A stretch of DNA of 64,000 nt from Saprospiraceae bacterium (GCA_016719855.1 JADJYH010000014.1:1-64000), one strand, 5' to 3'. Positions 9,218 to 19,416 are shown, numbered from the stretch's first letter. The notes: generated by a model from the sequence alone, not told the origin. Numbers and translations are program-made.

Positions 9218-11632
9218 ATGATTGAAGCTCCAATTTCAGACATAATCGGGACAAAGAAAGGTGCATCTGTCGAAGAAAGGTACAAGACGGAAGTGCTACG
9301 TGATTTCTGGATTTGCTGTGTCAGCAGGGAAGCCAGCATTTTAGGCCGAAAGGAAGTTTTGGGAGGTAAAGCAAAATTTGGCATCATGGGCGATGGCAAG
9401 GAAGTGCCTCAGGTGGCGATGGCTAGGGCATTCAAAAATGGTGATTGGCGCTCGGGATACTACAGGGACCAAACTTTGATGTTTGCACTTGGCTTATCAA
9501 CGGTCGAGGATTTTTTCGCCCAACTTTATGCTGACACCGAAAACGACCCCTGGTCAGGAGGAAGGCAGATGAACAGCCACTTCGCCTCTCCATTGATTGA
9601 TGAAAACGGCGAATGGCTGGACCACCGTTCCCAACACAATATTTCTTCCGACATTTCCAGCACTGGCGGGCAAATGGCTCGGGCAGTTGGCTTGGGGCTT
9701 GCTTCCAAGAGATACCGGCAAAGCCCAAAACTTGCTCACTCAACCCGGTTTTCTGAAAATGGCAACGAACTCTGTTTTTGCACCATTGGTGATGCATCTA
9801 CATCTGAAGGCGTTTTCTGGGAGGCAATAAATGCAACTGGCGTCCAGAAACTCCCTTTGTTGGTCTCGATTTGAGACGACGGCTACGGCATCTCAGTGCC
9901 TCGTGAGTACCAAACTACCAAAGGCAATATTTCAACGGTTCTTGAAGGCTTTAGGTTAAACGAAAAGGAACAGGGTTTTGAAATTTATGTGGAAAAATGC
10001 TGGAACTACCCCGCGCTTTGCGAACTCTATGAAATGGCAGCAGAGAAAATACGGTCCAACCATATTCCTGCTATTGTTCACGTGGAGGATTGCACCCAAC
10101 AACTTGGCCACTCAACTTCCGGCTCGCATGAGCGCTACAAGTCACCCGAACGCCTAGCTTGGGAACGAGAGTACGACTGCAACAAGGTTATGGCTCGATG
10201 GATTGTGGATGCTGGCTTGGCAACGGTTACTGAAGTCGAAGAGCTGGAGAAAAAGGCCACCGTTTACGTAAAGGAATGTAGAGACCGCGCGTGGAGGGCA
10301 TACAATGATCCAATCAAATTGCAAAAAGAAGCACTTGTTGGCATTTACGCACAAATTTTAAGCGAAGACCCAACGAACGAGCACATCCATTCCCTGCAAA
10401 AGGAAATTGGGAGCCTAATGAATCCGCATTATTCTGAACTTGTGAAAAACGGACGCCAACTCCTTTTTCAGTTAAAAAAACGAACAGGCACAGGTGCAAA
10501 AGCCCTCGAAGCTTGGCTCGACAAGGCGAGGAACATTGCCCACAAACGTTATCATTCCCATCTGTACAGTTCCAGCAAATACGCTGCACTGAACGTTCCA
10601 GTAATTCCGCCCACCTACTCCGAAAGCTCGCCAATTAAGAATGGATTTGAGGTGCTAAACTATTTTTTTGATTTGGCATTGGAGAAGCACCAAGAATTGT
10701 TCGCCTTCGGCGAAGATGTTGGCAAAATAGGCGGTGTCAACCAAGGATTCATGGGAATGCAGGACAAGTACGGCGAAACCCGTGTTTTTGATACTGGCAT
10801 CCGGGAGTGGACGATTATGGGCCAAGCCATTGGCATGGCGATGCGTGGCCTCCGCCCAATTGCAGAAATTCAGTACCTCGACTACCTTATTTATGGCCTA
10901 GCACCTTTGTCCGACGACCTGGCTACGCTTCGATATCGAAGCAACGGGATGCAACAAGCCCCTGCCATCATCCGAACGAGGGGACATAGGCTGGAAGGAA
11001 TTTGGCACTCTGGCTCACCAATCGGCATGATAATTAACTCATTGCGTGGCATGTACGTCCTCACTCCCCGCAATTTTGTGCAGGCAGCGGGCATGTACAA
11101 CACGATGCTCCACTCCGACGACCCTGCCCTGATAATTGAATGCTTGAACGGCTATCGCTTGAAGGAAAAAATGCCCGACAATATTGGAGAGTACACCGTG
11201 CCGCTCGGTGTTCCAGAAGTGATGAGTACTGGAACCGACGTCACCTTGGTTACTTATGGTTCAAATATTAGGATAGCCTTGGAGGGCATGAAATTGCTTG
11301 AACCGACAGGCATCTCGGTCGAACTGATTGATGTTCAAACCTTGCTCCCCTTCGACCTTGAACACATCATCGTTGAATCCTTGAAAAAGACCAACCGAAT
11401 AGTTTTCATGGATGAAGATTTGCCCGGTGGTGCTACTGGATTCATGATGCGGGAAGTGCTGGAAGTCCAAGGCGGCTACCGTCACCTTGACAGCCCACCA
11501 GTTACATTAACGGCAAAAGCGCACCGACCGCCATACGGTTCCGATGGTGATTATTTTTCAAAGCCCAGCCCAGAAGATGTTTACGAGACCATCTTCAAGC
11601 TGATGGATGAAGCAGAACCAGGCAGGTTTTGA
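9218..11632 (+). CDS. 2-oxoacid dehydrogenase E1, fused alpha and beta subunits, interrupted by an in-frame TGA
   Basis: Thiamine-diphosphate enzyme that decarboxylates a 2-oxo acid (pyruvate or branched-chain) and acylates lipoyl-E2. It is a single ~804-residue chain: alpha domain ~1-340, linker ~340-470, beta domain ~475-804, a common Bacteroidota fusion. Seen: TDP motif GDASTSEGVFWEAINATGV at ~191-209, DDGYGISVP just after it, beta-subunit LFAFGEDVGKIGGV, REWTIMGQAIGMAMRGLRP and DEDLPGGATGF. The frame is broken only by TGA at 9872-9874, between VSI and DDGYGIS, where the family has Trp (TGG). Both halves are in the same frame, so this is one G-to-A change and probably a base-call error. 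No E2/E3 is nearby, so the substrate is not fixed. Confidence 0.88.
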
Positions 11633-11869
11633 GAAATTCGATTTACCAGTAACTTTCGTTCCAGCCTCTAACCAGACTACTCTAAACTTCTTTTGGAAGT
11701 GATAGAACTATCAATGTGCTTCTCTGTTTTCTTCGAGAAAAGCTGAAACAAGTTTTCAGAATTATCAGTTGAAGTATGCCAGGCAACGGTTTTGGGTGCC
11801 GATGTGAAGCCGACTGCTTCACAATACTTGATGCCCTTCCCTTGAAAAATCAGCCAACCCATTTTTCTG

Positions 11870-13069
11870 GTGAATAAAAAAAAGCCACTTTCCAAACCGG
11901 GATTCGATTTTAACATCTTCCACCATGTGGGGGATTTGCCTAAGGATTGGGTTGCTGCCGCACCAGATGACAATACGTTCCTCCACATCCCTTACCTCAG
12001 CGCCCTGGAAGATGCCCCCCCAATTGGGATGAAGTTTTCCTACCTTATTTTTTATCAAAACCACCAACCAATCGGTGTTGCTTATTGCCAAGTGACCCCG
12101 TTCAGTGTTGGTGAAAGCATTCAATCTTCGGATGAAAAGGACAGGTACCCCTGCTTGGTGCGGGCTTTTGGCAGGATAGTTAGGAACCTAGTGGCCGGCA
12201 AAAACCGAAACCTGCTCGTTTGTGGGAACTTGCTGCTCACCGGTGAGCACGGCTTTCATTTTCCTGCCTCCATTGATAAAGCCACGGCTTTTGACTTGCT
12301 GGAAGAAGCGCTTATTCTTACCCAGGCCGAACTGGAATCAAAAGACATCAATATTGACGGAATTTTTATCAAGGACATCGCTGAAGAACACAGGGCACCA
12401 ATGAAAGTGCTGGTGGATCGCAAGTTCAAAGAGTTCACTTTTCACCCTAACATGGTGCTCCAATTGCGGGAAAACTGGCTAACCTTTGAGGATTACATGG
12501 ACGATATTTCCTCAAAATACAAGGTGCGGGCACGCAAGGCGTTCAAGTGTTTGGATGGAATAGAAAAAAAGGAACTCACTGACAATCAGATATTTAGCTT
12601 CCAGGACAGGTTTTATGAACTTTATAAATCCGTAGTAGACAACCAAGACTTCAACATGGTGTCGCTCAATGAAAAATACCTGCCCAACTTAAAGCGGCAA
12701 CTCGGAGATAATTTCAAAGTTTATGGTTACTTTTTGAACGACGAGTTGATTGGTTATTTCACCACAATTACTAACTATCACGAACTGGAGGCGCATTTTC
12801 TGGGCTTTGAAGCTGGGCTGAACCGTGAATACCATCTCTACCACAACATGCTGTTCGATATTCTGAAATTGGGAATCGAAAACAAGATGAAAAAGGTTGT
12901 TTACGCTCGAACCGCCATGGAAATCAAGAGTACATTAGGCGCTGAGGCACATGAAATGCTCTGCTACATCCGGGCGAACAACAGGCTGACCAACAAGGTT
13001 TTGCCCCCAATCGTAGAATACCTGAAACCCGCTTCCGATTGGGTTGCCCGCAATCCATTCAAAGGTTAG
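11870..13069 (+). CDS. GNAT-fold N-acyltransferase, FemAB/COG3146-like
   Basis: Protein of 399 residues with two acyltransferase-like halves. Seen: N-terminal half with HIPYLSALEDAPPIGMKFSYLIFYQNHQPIG-type strands, a middle FHPNMVLQLRENWLTFEDYMDDISSKYKVRARKA region (~195-230), and a C-terminal GNAT-like fold with YFLNDELIGYFTT and YHLYHNMLFDILKLGIENKMKKVVYARTAMEIKS. Known: similar proteins are grouped with peptidoglycan-type aminoacyl/acyl transferases, but few are characterised. The GTG at 11870 is the earliest start; an upstream ATG at 11831 is followed by an in-frame TGA. It ends 15 bases from the convergent tyrS. Substrate unknown. Confidence 0.6.
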   Translation: MNKKKPLSKPGFDFNIFHHVGDLPKDWVAAAPDDNTFLHIPYLSALEDAPPIGMKFSYLIFYQNHQPIGVAYCQVTPFSVGESIQSSDEKDRYPCLVRAFGRIVRNLVAGKNRNLLVCGNLLLTGEHGFHFPASIDKATAFDLLEEALILTQAELESKDINIDGIFIKDIAEEHRAPMKVLVDRKFKEFTFHPNMVLQLRENWLTFEDYMDDISSKYKVRARKAFKCLDGIEKKELTDNQIFSFQDRFYELYKSVVDNQDFNMVSLNEKYLPNLKRQLGDNFKVYGYFLNDELIGYFTTITNYHELEAHFLGFEAGLNREYHLYHNMLFDILKLGIENKMKKVVYARTAMEIKSTLGAEAHEMLCYIRANNRLTNKVLPPIVEYLKPASDWVARNPFKG

Positions 13070-13084
13070 TACCCCACCAAATCT

Positions 13085-14357
13085 CTACTTCGCCACCAAC
13101 ATTACCTTATTTTTCTTGCCATTTTCAAGCATGATGTATTTGCCGTGCAACAGGGATTCGTGATTTATGACTGCCTCCAAATTGGTGATTTTTTCCTTGT
13201 TGACCGACACAGCCTGCCCTTGAATTGCCCGTTTTACCTCCGCTTTGGATGGCAACATGTTTGTCACTTCCGACATCAACTCCACGATTCCTACCCCATT
13301 TGCCAGCACAGATTTTGCAACCACAAAACTTGGTATTTCACCCGCAACGGTTTCCAGGTCCTTCTCTCCCAGTTCAAAAAGCGTTTCCTTGCCTGCCCGG
13401 CTATTGAACAACAATTCAGAGACATTCAGTACTGCTTTAAAAACAGGCTCTGAGTGTATCCGCACAGTAAGTTCTTCTGCTAAAATTCGCTTCAAAGCTG
13501 CTGGGTTATTGGCATGCTCGGCTTCCAAAGCCTCTACCTCTTCTCTTGTTTTTAAGGTAAAATAGCGCACTAGTTTGGGCAAATCCTTGTCGTCGGCATT
13601 TATCCAAAACTGGTAAAACTTGTAGGGCGAAGTGTAGTTGGGGTCAAGCCAGATATTCCCCTCTTCAGATTTTCCAAATTTCTTCCCGTCAGATTTTGTG
13701 AGCAACGGCGTGGTGATGGCATGTGCCTTTTCCGAAAGGTTGCGGCGGATGAATTCAGTACCAGAGGTTATATTCCCCCATTGGTCGCTGCCTCCCATCT
13801 GAACGGTGCAACCATGTTCTTTGAAAAGGCACTGAAAATCGTAGGCTTGGAGCAATTGGTAGCTGAATTCAGTGAAGGAAAGGCCACTTTCAAGCGGTTT
13901 TGAACACTATCCTTGAGAGCATGTAGCTGACGGTCAACGTTTTGCCAACATCTCGAAGGAAATCCAACACGTTCATATTCTTGTAAAAATCGAGGTTGTT
14001 CCGAAGGATGGCCTGGTTGCCCTTGTCTCCAAATTCGAGCAGCCGCATCATGTGGGCTTTCTGGCGGGCGAGGTTGCCGTCCAGTTCTTCCAGCGACTTC
14101 AGCTCTCGTTCCTTGTCCTTTCCAGAAGGGTCTCCTACCCTACCCGTTGCGCCCCCCATGAGCACGATAGGCCGATGCCCTGCCCGCTGGAACAGTGTCA
14201 AAATCATGATTTGAACGTAGTTGCCAATACCCAATGCCGGCGCTGTTGGGTCAAAACCGATGTACCCAGTTCGCATTCCTGAGTTGAGGTGCTCCTCGGC
14301 GGAATCAGTGGCCTGATGAAACATGTTGCGCCAGCGCAATTCTTCAATAAAATTCAT
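13085..14357 (-). CDS. tyrS: Tyrosyl-tRNA synthetase, broken by two one-base deletions
   Basis: Charges tRNA-Tyr with tyrosine; essential. Seen in the N-terminal frame (ATG 14357, MNFIEELRWRNMFHQATD): the HIGH-like motif in PTAPALGIGNYVQI at ~38-51, FQRAGHRPIVLMGGATGRVGDPSGKDKERE at ~57-86, ending LTVSYMLS. The frame is lost near 13904 and again near 13875; after restoring one base at each, the chain reads SKDSVQNRLESGLSFTEFSYQ and continues into QAYDFQCLFKEHGC, QMGGSDQWGNIT, KMSKS-like KFGKSEEGN and the C-terminal S4 RNA-binding domain (KRAIQGQAVSVN). The rebuilt protein has about 424 residues, the usual length. An essential gene with two lost bases 30 nt apart is strong evidence for sequencing error. 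Confidence 0.92.
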
Positions 14358-14398
14358 GTTGAAATGTTGAATGACTCTGAGTTTTGAATTTGAGGGGG

Positions 14399-14406
14399 CA
14401 AAAATA
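14399..14406 (-). promoter_or_regulatory. -7 promoter box before tyrS
   Basis: Minus-strand TATTTTTG, matching TAnnTTTG, 42 bases before the tyrS ATG at 14357. No standard -33 TTG is seen. Confidence 0.35.
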
Positions 14407-14506
14407 GCCAAGTAACACTAAGATTTGTCATGCTGAAAAATAAAGCATGTACGAGCCTTCGGCTAAAAAATGGACGACAATCGTCAATTCAAATATCTTT
14501 GCCCAC

Positions 14507-15805
14507 ATGAACCTACCTTATTTCATTGCCAAAAGGGTTTCCTTGAACAATCGCCATTCGTTCACGGGCCTGATTGTCCGCATCGCAATCGTAGCTGTGG
14601 CATTGAGCTTGGCAGTGATGATTGTTTCTACTGCTGTAATTTCTGGGTTCAAACATCAGATTGGCGAAAAGATTTTTGGGTTTTGGGGGCATATCCACAT
14701 CACGAACACCCAAATCAACCGAACCACCGGCGAATCGGTTCCCGTTAGCATTGACCAAACTTTTTACCCCAGCCTCGATACGCTTGGCCCAATCACCTAC
14801 ACCGAAAATCCGGTCATCTTCGGCATGGAAATGCCCTGGCAAGTAGAACGAAAAACGAAGGGGGGCATCCGTCACATTCAAGTATTTGCCCTAAAACCGG
14901 GCATCATCAAAACGAAGAAGGAAATTGAAGGCATTATTTTGAAGGGCATCGGAAAAGATTTTGACTGGACTTTTTTCGATAAGTTTCTCATCGAAGGCAA
15001 TCGGCTTGAGCTTCCCGATAGTGCAGGGAGCGGCATCGTTTTGTCAAAACAAACTGCCACCCGTTTGGAGCTTGGCGTGGGTGATAAATTCATATTTTAC
15101 TATGTTCGGGAAGGCGAGGCATTGGCAAAAAGGTTCATAGTTACGGGCATTTACAAGACGGGATTGGAGGAATACGACCGCAAATTTGCCATGGTTGACA
15201 TCCGAAATGTGCAAGAACTGCTCGATTGGGAACCCAACATGGTAGGTGGCTTCGAGGTTTCTGTGGACAATTTGCAGGACATGGAAGTGTTCTCCGATTA
15301 CATCTACATGGAAGAATTGCCCGGCGAACTTTACTGTGAAAGCATCCGAAAAAAATACCCCGCCATTTTTGATTGGCTGGCTTTGCAGGACATCAACGAA
15401 GTGGTGATACTGACACTAATGCTGGTCGTAGGCCTCATTAACATGGTCACAGCGTTGATGATTCTCATTCTGGAGCGTACCAACATGATTGGAGTCCTGA
15501 AATCGCTCGGTCAAACTGATTGGAGCATCAGGAAGGTGTTCTTGTACAATGCCTCCTATATTATATTGTTAGGGTTGTTTTTTGGAAACCTGTTCGGCAT
15601 TGGTTTTTGTTATTTGCAAGAAAAATACGGATTCATTCGGCTTTCGGAAGAAAACTACTACCTGTCCGAAGCGCCCATCGAGTTGAATTTGTTCAGTGTC
15701 TTGAGCCTAAATATGCTGGCATTGATTGTCATCCTCCTATTTTTAATTTTCCCCTCTTGGCTGGTCACCCGCATCAGCCCCGTCAAGGCAATTCGCTTCA
15801 AGTAA
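14507..15805 (+). CDS. LolC/LolE-family lipoprotein-release ABC permease
   Basis: Inner-membrane subunit of an FtsX/MacB-fold ABC system that extracts lipoproteins from the inner membrane for delivery to the outer membrane. 432 residues from ATG 14507; a longer start at 14447 adds 20 residues without signal character. Seen: N-terminal MNLPYFIAKRVSLNNRHSFTG and a first membrane segment at ~20-45, a large periplasmic core (~50-285), then three membrane segments around VVILTLMLVVGLINMVTALMI, ASYIILLGLFFGNLFGIGFC and LSLNMLALIVILLFLIF, ending WLVTRISPVKAIRFK, a typical permease end. No ATPase gene adjoins it, so it must pair with one elsewhere. A different two-permease Lol-like operon lies at 48.7-53.8 kb. 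Confidence 0.85.
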   Translation: MNLPYFIAKRVSLNNRHSFTGLIVRIAIVAVALSLAVMIVSTAVISGFKHQIGEKIFGFWGHIHITNTQINRTTGESVPVSIDQTFYPSLDTLGPITYTENPVIFGMEMPWQVERKTKGGIRHIQVFALKPGIIKTKKEIEGIILKGIGKDFDWTFFDKFLIEGNRLELPDSAGSGIVLSKQTATRLELGVGDKFIFYYVREGEALAKRFIVTGIYKTGLEEYDRKFAMVDIRNVQELLDWEPNMVGGFEVSVDNLQDMEVFSDYIYMEELPGELYCESIRKKYPAIFDWLALQDINEVVILTLMLVVGLINMVTALMILILERTNMIGVLKSLGQTDWSIRKVFLYNASYIILLGLFFGNLFGIGFCYLQEKYGFIRLSEENYYLSEAPIELNLFSVLSLNMLALIVILLFLIFPSWLVTRISPVKAIRFK

Positions 15806-15858
15806 GAACAGCGCTACTTACCTGCCAATTGGAACTATCGCAGAATATTAATGGTTGT

Positions 15859-15889
15859 TTGGCATGATTTAAAAGTTAAACTATCTTTG
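15859..15889 (+). promoter_or_regulatory. Bacteroidota promoter before the DUF458 gene
   Basis: TTG at 15859-15861, a 20-base spacer and TATCTTTG at 15882-15889. Both halves match the TTG / TAnnTTTG consensus. The predicted RNA start is about 60 bases before the ATG at 15953. Confidence 0.55.
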
Positions 15890-15952
15890 TAAAATAAGTA
15901 ACTGTCAACAAGTTCCTTAGTTTTGTCAAATAACCTACCAGACGTTTTGCCC

Positions 15953-16426
15953 ATGGAAAATTGGAGAAAATTAAACGGTCAAGTAATTGAGGCTCCGATA
16001 AAAGAAGCTGTAGAAGCTACCATCATCCGAGAAAAAGAAGCTGGTCACCGCTTGAAGGTGTGCATCGGTTCCGACTCTCAAGTGCGGAACGGAATCATTG
16101 AATTTGCCACCGTAATTGTCTTTTTGAGAGAAAAAAAAGGTGGATTCATGTTCATCAACAATTCCCGTTCGATAAGGACGATGAGCTTGAAAGAGCGCAT
16201 GATTTCGGAAGTTGCAAAGTCGGTTGAAGTGGCCTACAGCCTTTGCGACCTGTTGGACTTCTACCATGTGGAGCTGGAAGTTCATGCGGACATTAACACC
16301 GACCCATCCTTCCAGTCCAACACAGCCCTCAAGGAGGCAATGGGTTACATCCTCAGCATGGGGTTTGTCTTCAAGGCAAAGCCTGATGCTTTTGCCAGTT
16401 CATCATGCGCAGACAAGGTTGTCTGA
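15953..16426 (+). CDS. DUF458 (YkuK-like) RNase H-fold protein
   Basis: Protein of 157 residues of the DUF458/YkuK family, predicted to have an RNase H-like fold. Seen: KVCIGSDSQVRNGIIEFATVIVF, with the family's GxDSQ strand motif at about residue 38-42, RSIRTMSLKERMISEVAKSVEVAY, LEVHADINTDPSFQSN and a C-terminal KPDAFASSSCADKVV, also a family hallmark. The ATG at 15953 (MENWRKLNGQVI) is preferred to a TTG 30 bases upstream because family members begin at this point. Activity is not established for the family; nuclease activity is only inferred from the fold. Confidence 0.75.
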   Translation: MENWRKLNGQVIEAPIKEAVEATIIREKEAGHRLKVCIGSDSQVRNGIIEFATVIVFLREKKGGFMFINNSRSIRTMSLKERMISEVAKSVEVAYSLCDLLDFYHVELEVHADINTDPSFQSNTALKEAMGYILSMGFVFKAKPDAFASSSCADKVV

Positions 16427-16670
16427 AAGTATCGAAATGCCCAGGGGTTTGTACAAATTAATTCTGCACAACTGGTGTATTGAGTGTTTTTACGTATTTT
16501 CCAAATCAAACAAGTAGGTTACAAAACTTTTCCTATTTGAGTCATAGCTTTGTAATTAATATTTTCAACATTTGCCCCACAGAACAACCTATGCAACTAA
16601 TCGTTTTTTTATAAGTTTTCAGTAGAATGGATAAGCTAGAGTAGTAACAACAAACAAAAATTCACATCAC

Positions 16671-17240
16671 GTGCTTTACAAAATCAAACTCAAAAATGCA
16701 GACGACAACGTTCTGCTAGACGCTGAGGTCTATGAGTGGCTAACATCAGACCCGTACCTTGCCAAAGTTGATTTCATCAACAATCTTCGTAAGCATTCAA
16801 GTGGCTGTGCAGTTTTCCAGAAGACTTGGAAAAAAGCCGATGGCAGCTTCAAAACGGAGACTTTGTATCTTCACAAAGTAATTGCGGAAAAATTCCTCAT
16901 CAACACCAAGACCAAGACGGAAAATCTTGTTGGCGCCAAGAACAACAACAAATTGGATTGTCGGCTTGAGAACATCGTCTATCGTTCAAGGGCAGTGGCC
17001 AGTCGTAAGCGTAAGACAAGCAGCAAAACTGGTTACACTGGTGTTTACCAAGAGAACCACCGATACCGTGCTGTCATTTCGCTTAACGGCAAGTCCGTGC
17101 ACATTGGCATGTTCGACACGCCAGAGGAGGCAGCTTTAGGTTACAATCGCAAGTCCAAGGAATTTTACGGCGACACAGGTAAGTTGAACATCATCAAGCG
17201 CCAAAAAAGTGACGGTACAATCGAAGAAGTCACAAGCTGA
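16671..17240 (+). CDS. Free-standing HNH-like / AP2 DNA-binding protein
   Basis: Protein of 189 residues with two parts. Residues ~60-115 (ETLYLHKVIAEKFL, NNNKLDCRLENIVYRS) resemble an HNH-type endonuclease core, with the His after YL and the N-x-x-D/N-x-R-x-E-N pattern. Residues ~118-172 (TGYTGVYQENHRYRAVI, HIGMFDTPEEAALGYN) are an AP2 DNA-binding domain with the expected YRAxI strand and the EEAAxxYN helix. Known: HNH-AP2 combinations are typical of homing endonucleases. Here it stands alone between the DUF458 gene and hemE with no intron or intein seen. The start is GTG at 16671. The nuclease core is less clear than the AP2 domain, so it might only bind DNA. Confidence 0.7.
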   Translation: MLYKIKLKNADDNVLLDAEVYEWLTSDPYLAKVDFINNLRKHSSGCAVFQKTWKKADGSFKTETLYLHKVIAEKFLINTKTKTENLVGAKNNNKLDCRLENIVYRSRAVASRKRKTSSKTGYTGVYQENHRYRAVISLNGKSVHIGMFDTPEEAALGYNRKSKEFYGDTGKLNIIKRQKSDGTIEEVTS

Positions 17241-17373
17241 GCACCAACCAAGCTCCCCCCTTCCCTTTCGCACAAATCAAAACAATTTCATCCTGATTTC
17301 TTAGCCGTGATTTGACTTGTAAAAAATGAGTCAAATTGCCGAGCAATGGCCGTTCAGCTTCCGTTCGACGACC

Positions 17374-17381
17374 TAACTTTG
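17374..17381 (+). promoter_or_regulatory. -7 promoter box directly before hemE
   Basis: TAACTTTG, matching TAnnTTTG, ends 4 bases before the hemE ATG at 17386. If used, RNA would start at or within a base or two of the ATG, giving a leaderless message. No TTG at -33 is seen. Confidence 0.35.
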
Positions 17382-17385
17382 CGCC

Positions 17386-18411
17386 ATGATCAAAAATGAC
17401 ATTTTGCTCAGGGCACTCCAAGGTCAAGAGGTTGAGCGGCCTCCAGTTTGGTTGATGAGGCAGGCAGGGAGAATACTCCCACAGTACCGAAGCTTGAGGG
17501 CCAGCTTGTCTGGGTTCAAAGAATTAGTCATGACCCCATCGCTGGCTGCCGAAGTCACGTTGCAACCTGTGGACGAACTTGGCGTTGATGCAGCCATTCT
17601 CTTCTCCGATATACTTGTGATACCAGAGGCGATGGGCTTGGGCTACGAAATGGAAGAACGCAAGGGACCCAGTTTTCCCAAAGTCGTTGAGAATGCAGAC
17701 GATGTCGCCAACTTGTTGGAAGGTAACGCTGCTGCACTTCACTTGGATTACGTGTATGAAGCCGTCAAATTGACCAAGAAATCGCTGGCAGGCCGAGTGC
17801 CATTGATTGGATTTTCAGGCGCTCCTTGGACTTTGATGGCCTACATGACGGAAGGTGGAGGCAGCAAGACTTTTTCAAAGGCCAAAAAATTCCTTTACAC
17901 CCAGCCCGAACTTGCACACCAATTGCTCGACAAACTGACTAACACAATTATTTCCTACCTCAACCTCAAAATTGAAGCGGGGGTAGATGCCGTGCAGCTT
18001 TTTGACTCTTGGGCAGGGGTACTTTCTCCTGAACAATACCGGGAGTTTTCATTTCCCTACATCAAAAAAATCTGCGACAACGTGCAAGGAGTCCCAAAAA
18101 TCGTCTTCGCCAAAGATGGGTGGTTTGCCTTGACCGAAATGGCCTACCTCGACTGCCAGGCCATCGGCCTCGATTGGACGGTGAACCCACATTTGGGACG
18201 AGAATGGGTTGGGCCAAAAAAAGTGCTGCAAGGCAATCTCGACCCATGCGCACTGTATGCACCAGCACCAAAAATCCGACAGGTTACAGAGCAAATGATA
18301 CTTGATTTCAAGTCAAAACATATTGTAAATCTTGGGCACGGCCTTTACCCAGATACCCCATTGAGCAATGTAAAATGCTTCGTAGATTCGGTGAAAAGCT
18401 TTTGTTACTGA
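17386..18411 (+). CDS. hemE: Uroporphyrinogen decarboxylase
   Basis: Removes the four acetate carboxyls of uroporphyrinogen III to give coproporphyrinogen III in haem synthesis; cytoplasmic. 341 residues, the normal length. Seen: the invariant N-terminal RPPVWLMRQAGRILPQYR at ~19-36, DAAILFSDILVIPEAMG (catalytic Asp) at ~69-85, LIGFSGAPWTLMAYMTEGGGS at ~138-157, DAVQLFDSWAGVLSPEQYREF and the C-terminal HIVNLGHGLYPDTP. It is not next to other haem genes, which is common. A -7 box almost touches the ATG (see separate entry). Confidence 0.95.
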   Translation: MIKNDILLRALQGQEVERPPVWLMRQAGRILPQYRSLRASLSGFKELVMTPSLAAEVTLQPVDELGVDAAILFSDILVIPEAMGLGYEMEERKGPSFPKVVENADDVANLLEGNAAALHLDYVYEAVKLTKKSLAGRVPLIGFSGAPWTLMAYMTEGGGSKTFSKAKKFLYTQPELAHQLLDKLTNTIISYLNLKIEAGVDAVQLFDSWAGVLSPEQYREFSFPYIKKICDNVQGVPKIVFAKDGWFALTEMAYLDCQAIGLDWTVNPHLGREWVGPKKVLQGNLDPCALYAPAPKIRQVTEQMILDFKSKHIVNLGHGLYPDTPLSNVKCFVDSVKSFCY

Positions 18412-18534
18412 TGCCTCGGTCTAAATTTCCCAGCCCTTTTAGGTACAATCCGCAATTAAATACTTGAATTTCGACCTTCCTGCTTTTCTTTGCAGCCGCA
18501 ACGCCACCGCATTTTTGCAAACAATAATCTTCAA

Positions 18535-19416
18535 ATGGGTTGGTTCAAAAGATTGAAGGACGGCATCCAGACCGCCACGAAATATAAAAAAGAGACTCCA
18601 GACGGACTGTGGTACAAGTGCAAACAATGCAACGAGATGAGTACCATGAAGGAGGTTCGTGCCAATTTTTTCAAGTGCCCGAAATGCGACTACCACATTC
18701 GCATTGGCTCTCACGATTATTTCGACATCATTTTTGAGGAAAATTTTGAGGTGATGTTCGATGACCTCATTTCCAAAGACCACCTCAATTTTGTTGACCT
18801 AAAACCCTACACCAAGCGACTACAAGAAGAACATGCCAAAACTGGGCTTACCGATGCAATTTCCGTTGCAGTTGGAAAAATTGATGGTAGAAACCTAGTG
18901 GTTGCGGCAATGGACTTTACCTTCATTGGAGGCTCGATGGGCTCGGTGGTTGGTGAAAAAATAGCCCGAGCCATCAACAAGAGCATTGAACTTCGTTGTC
19001 CGTTCCTGATCATCTCAAAATCGGGTGGCGCAAGGATGATGGAGTCAGCTTTTTCGCTGATGCAAATGGGCAAGACTTCCGCCAAATTGACGCAACTTTC
19101 CAAAGCTGGCCTTCCCTATTTTTCATTGATGACAGACCCAACCACCGGTGGCGTCACGGCTTCCTTCGCCATGCTTGGTGACATGAACTTTGCAGAACCC
19201 AACGCGCTGATAGGATTTGCAGGGCCAAGGGTAATCAAGGAGACCATCAAGCGGGACTTGCCAGAAGGATTTCAAACTTCAGAGTTCCTGATGGACCACG
19301 GCTTTCTCGATTTTATCGTTAATCGGAAAGATTTGCGGGAGCGGCTTTCCACATTGCTAGCCATGTTTGACAAGAGCAATAATCCCGCAGTTTCCAAGCT
19401 GGAAAAGACAGCCTGA
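18535..19416 (+). CDS. accD: Acetyl-CoA carboxylase carboxyltransferase, beta subunit
   Basis: Zinc-finger half of the carboxyltransferase that moves CO2 from biotin to acetyl-CoA, giving malonyl-CoA, the first step of fatty-acid synthesis. 293 residues from ATG 18535 (MGWFKRLKDGIQ); this start matches the family and sits before the zinc ribbon CKQC-x(n)-CPKC at ~24-45. Seen: crotonase-fold core with MDFTFIGGSMGSVVGEKI, the oxyanion segment SGGARMMESAFSLMQM and DPTTGGVTASFAMLGD. AccA is not in the window. Confidence 0.94.
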   Translation: MGWFKRLKDGIQTATKYKKETPDGLWYKCKQCNEMSTMKEVRANFFKCPKCDYHIRIGSHDYFDIIFEENFEVMFDDLISKDHLNFVDLKPYTKRLQEEHAKTGLTDAISVAVGKIDGRNLVVAAMDFTFIGGSMGSVVGEKIARAINKSIELRCPFLIISKSGGARMMESAFSLMQMGKTSAKLTQLSKAGLPYFSLMTDPTTGGVTASFAMLGDMNFAEPNALIGFAGPRVIKETIKRDLPEGFQTSEFLMDHGFLDFIVNRKDLRERLSTLLAMFDKSNNPAVSKLEKTA

